Translations under genes and position numbers: made by a program
Assembly: GCA_015709315.1 (NCBI GenBank)
Contig: JACCQI010000030.1
Span: 1-33,009, forward strand
DNA length: 33,009 nucleotides
Source: Desulfovibrionaceae bacterium
GTDB taxonomy: Bacteria > Desulfobacterota > Desulfovibrionia > Desulfovibrionales > Desulfovibrionaceae
Direction: 5' to 3'
The notes under the pieces: model-generated
The model's input: only the letters and a program-made list of their open reading frames with translations
What the model was told of the DNA's origin: nothing
The model's database searches: none
Part shown: piece by piece, positions 32,663 through 33,009 of the stretch
How positions within the stretch are numbered: position 1 is the stretch's first letter
Layout: each line of letters begins with the position of its first letter

Positions 32663-33009
32663 ATGTCCAACTCAAAGAGAACCAAAGCAAAATTCATCGA
32701 CGATGTCCAGGTCACGAACGACTGTCTGACAAGCCGGGCCGGGCTCAACCTCTTTGCTCGCTACCTTCGTGGGATTGGCCTTTTCCCCCACATCAACCGC
32801 CTTTTCGGCTCCATGCGCAAGACCCCCAAGGGCACGCCTATCGATGAGCTTTGCAAGCAGGTGCTCTGCTTTCTCTTCGACGGCACCAGTCGACACCTGG
32901 CCCACTTCGATGTCCTGGCCAAAGACCCCGGCTACGCAGCCGCTATCGAAACAGACATCAATGGCATGGCCTCTTCGCATACCGTCAAGCGGTTCTACCA
33001 AGCCTTTTC
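32542..33009 (+). mobile_element. Insertion sequence, IS1380-like (5' part)
   Basis: The left end is placed at CCTAACCTGAGCG (32542), since IS1380-family ends start with CCTA-type sequences. This is tentative because the right end and target duplication lie outside the window. A transposase gene starts 121 bases in. Confidence 0.45.
32663..33009 (+). CDS. Transposase, IS1380/IS4-like (N-terminal part, runs off window)
   Basis: ATG 32663 with GGAGG upstream opens a frame that is still open at the last base, giving 115 residues. The sequence (SRAGLNLFARYLRGIGLFPH, LCKQVLCFLFDGTSRHLAHF, DVLAKDPGYAAAIE, SSHTVKRFYQAF) has the layout of the N-terminal region of IS1380-type DDE transposases: a DNA-binding helical part and a D-x-L-x-x-D-P segment before the S-x-x-T-x-x-R-F motif. 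The DDE catalytic residues lie beyond the window, so intactness is unknown. Confidence 0.75.
   Translation, partial: MSNSKRTKAKFIDDVQVTNDCLTSRAGLNLFARYLRGIGLFPHINRLFGSMRKTPKGTPIDELCKQVLCFLFDGTSRHLAHFDVLAKDPGYAAAIETDINGMASSHTVKRFYQAF

Larger units (their letters stand above)
27624..33009. mobile_element. Integrated genomic island (partial) at tRNA-Glu
   Basis: The stretch starts at the tRNA-Glu 3' end. It holds a tyrosine integrase pointing toward the tRNA, an excisionase-like HTH gene, a second tyrosine recombinase, a XRE regulator with operator pair, a DNA methyltransferase and an IS. It appears richer in AT and in non-coding DNA than the backbone. No second copy of the tRNA end was seen in the window, so the right junction lies beyond it. 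No conjugation, capsid or replication gene is visible, so the element type (prophage remnant, satellite, integrative mobilizable element) is open. Confidence 0.8.

Overview
The window is GC-rich bacterial chromosome, most likely from a sulfate-reducing Desulfovibrionaceae (Desulfovibrio/Pseudodesulfovibrio type). This is inferred from gene content rather than a marker gene. The content includes an ArsR-methyltransferase regulator next to ahcY (the SahR arrangement known from Desulfovibrio), an acyl-ACP thioesterase, MOT1 plus molybdenum-storage proteins, a probable selenocysteine protein, and dense operons with 4-base start/stop overlaps.

Layout, backbone: 1-1737 carries a MarC membrane protein, an acyl-ACP thioesterase and a tiny coupled ORF. 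1740-6685 (minus strand) has an HD-GYP protein, an exported low-complexity protein, a TPR/OmpA-like lipoprotein, and a three-gene ECF sigma / membrane CBM48 / exported-protein operon. 6827-9546 (plus) is a tightly coupled operon of nitroreductase, metallo-beta-lactamase-fold hydrolase, a 79-residue probable selenoprotein, FMN reductase and ComF. 9677-14034 is rplU-rpmA, then obgE-proB-MFS transporter-small protein. 14126-15519 has a TiaS-like protein, a PadR regulator and a small basic protein. 15599-17743 (minus) is a molybdenum module: a MOT1-type molybdate transporter followed by a molybdenum-storage-like protein. 17985-20216 is argB-moeA. 20246-22529 holds two related exported proteins with an NADase-type/discoidin-like domain. 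22616-24986 is sahR-ahcY. 25198-27403 is a UspA protein, a PEGA-like lipoprotein, a DUF721 protein and a Rho-N-like protein. tRNA-Gln(CUG) and tRNA-Glu(UUC) follow.

From the 3' end of tRNA-Glu to the window end (27624-33009) lies an integrated element that looks more AT-rich and less densely coded than the backbone. It has a tyrosine integrase, an excisionase-like HTH protein, a second tyrosine recombinase, two abutting long hairpins, an ~820-base highly structured gene-free stretch, a XRE regulator behind twin 13-bp operators, and a DNA methyltransferase frameshifted at an A7 run. A partial IS transposase closes the window. Its far end is not in the window.

The most interesting signals are these. 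First, an in-frame UGA at 8007-8009 is followed after exactly 11 nt by a perfect hairpin with a GGU-containing loop (a bacterial SECIS layout), which merges a 13-codon ORF and a 64-codon ORF into one TusA-sized protein. Second, a MOT1 transporter is paired with a molybdenum-storage protein. Third, a sigma-factor operon has a putative anti-sigma protein carrying a carbohydrate-binding domain. Fourth, the island holds structured non-coding DNA with mutually exclusive pairings.
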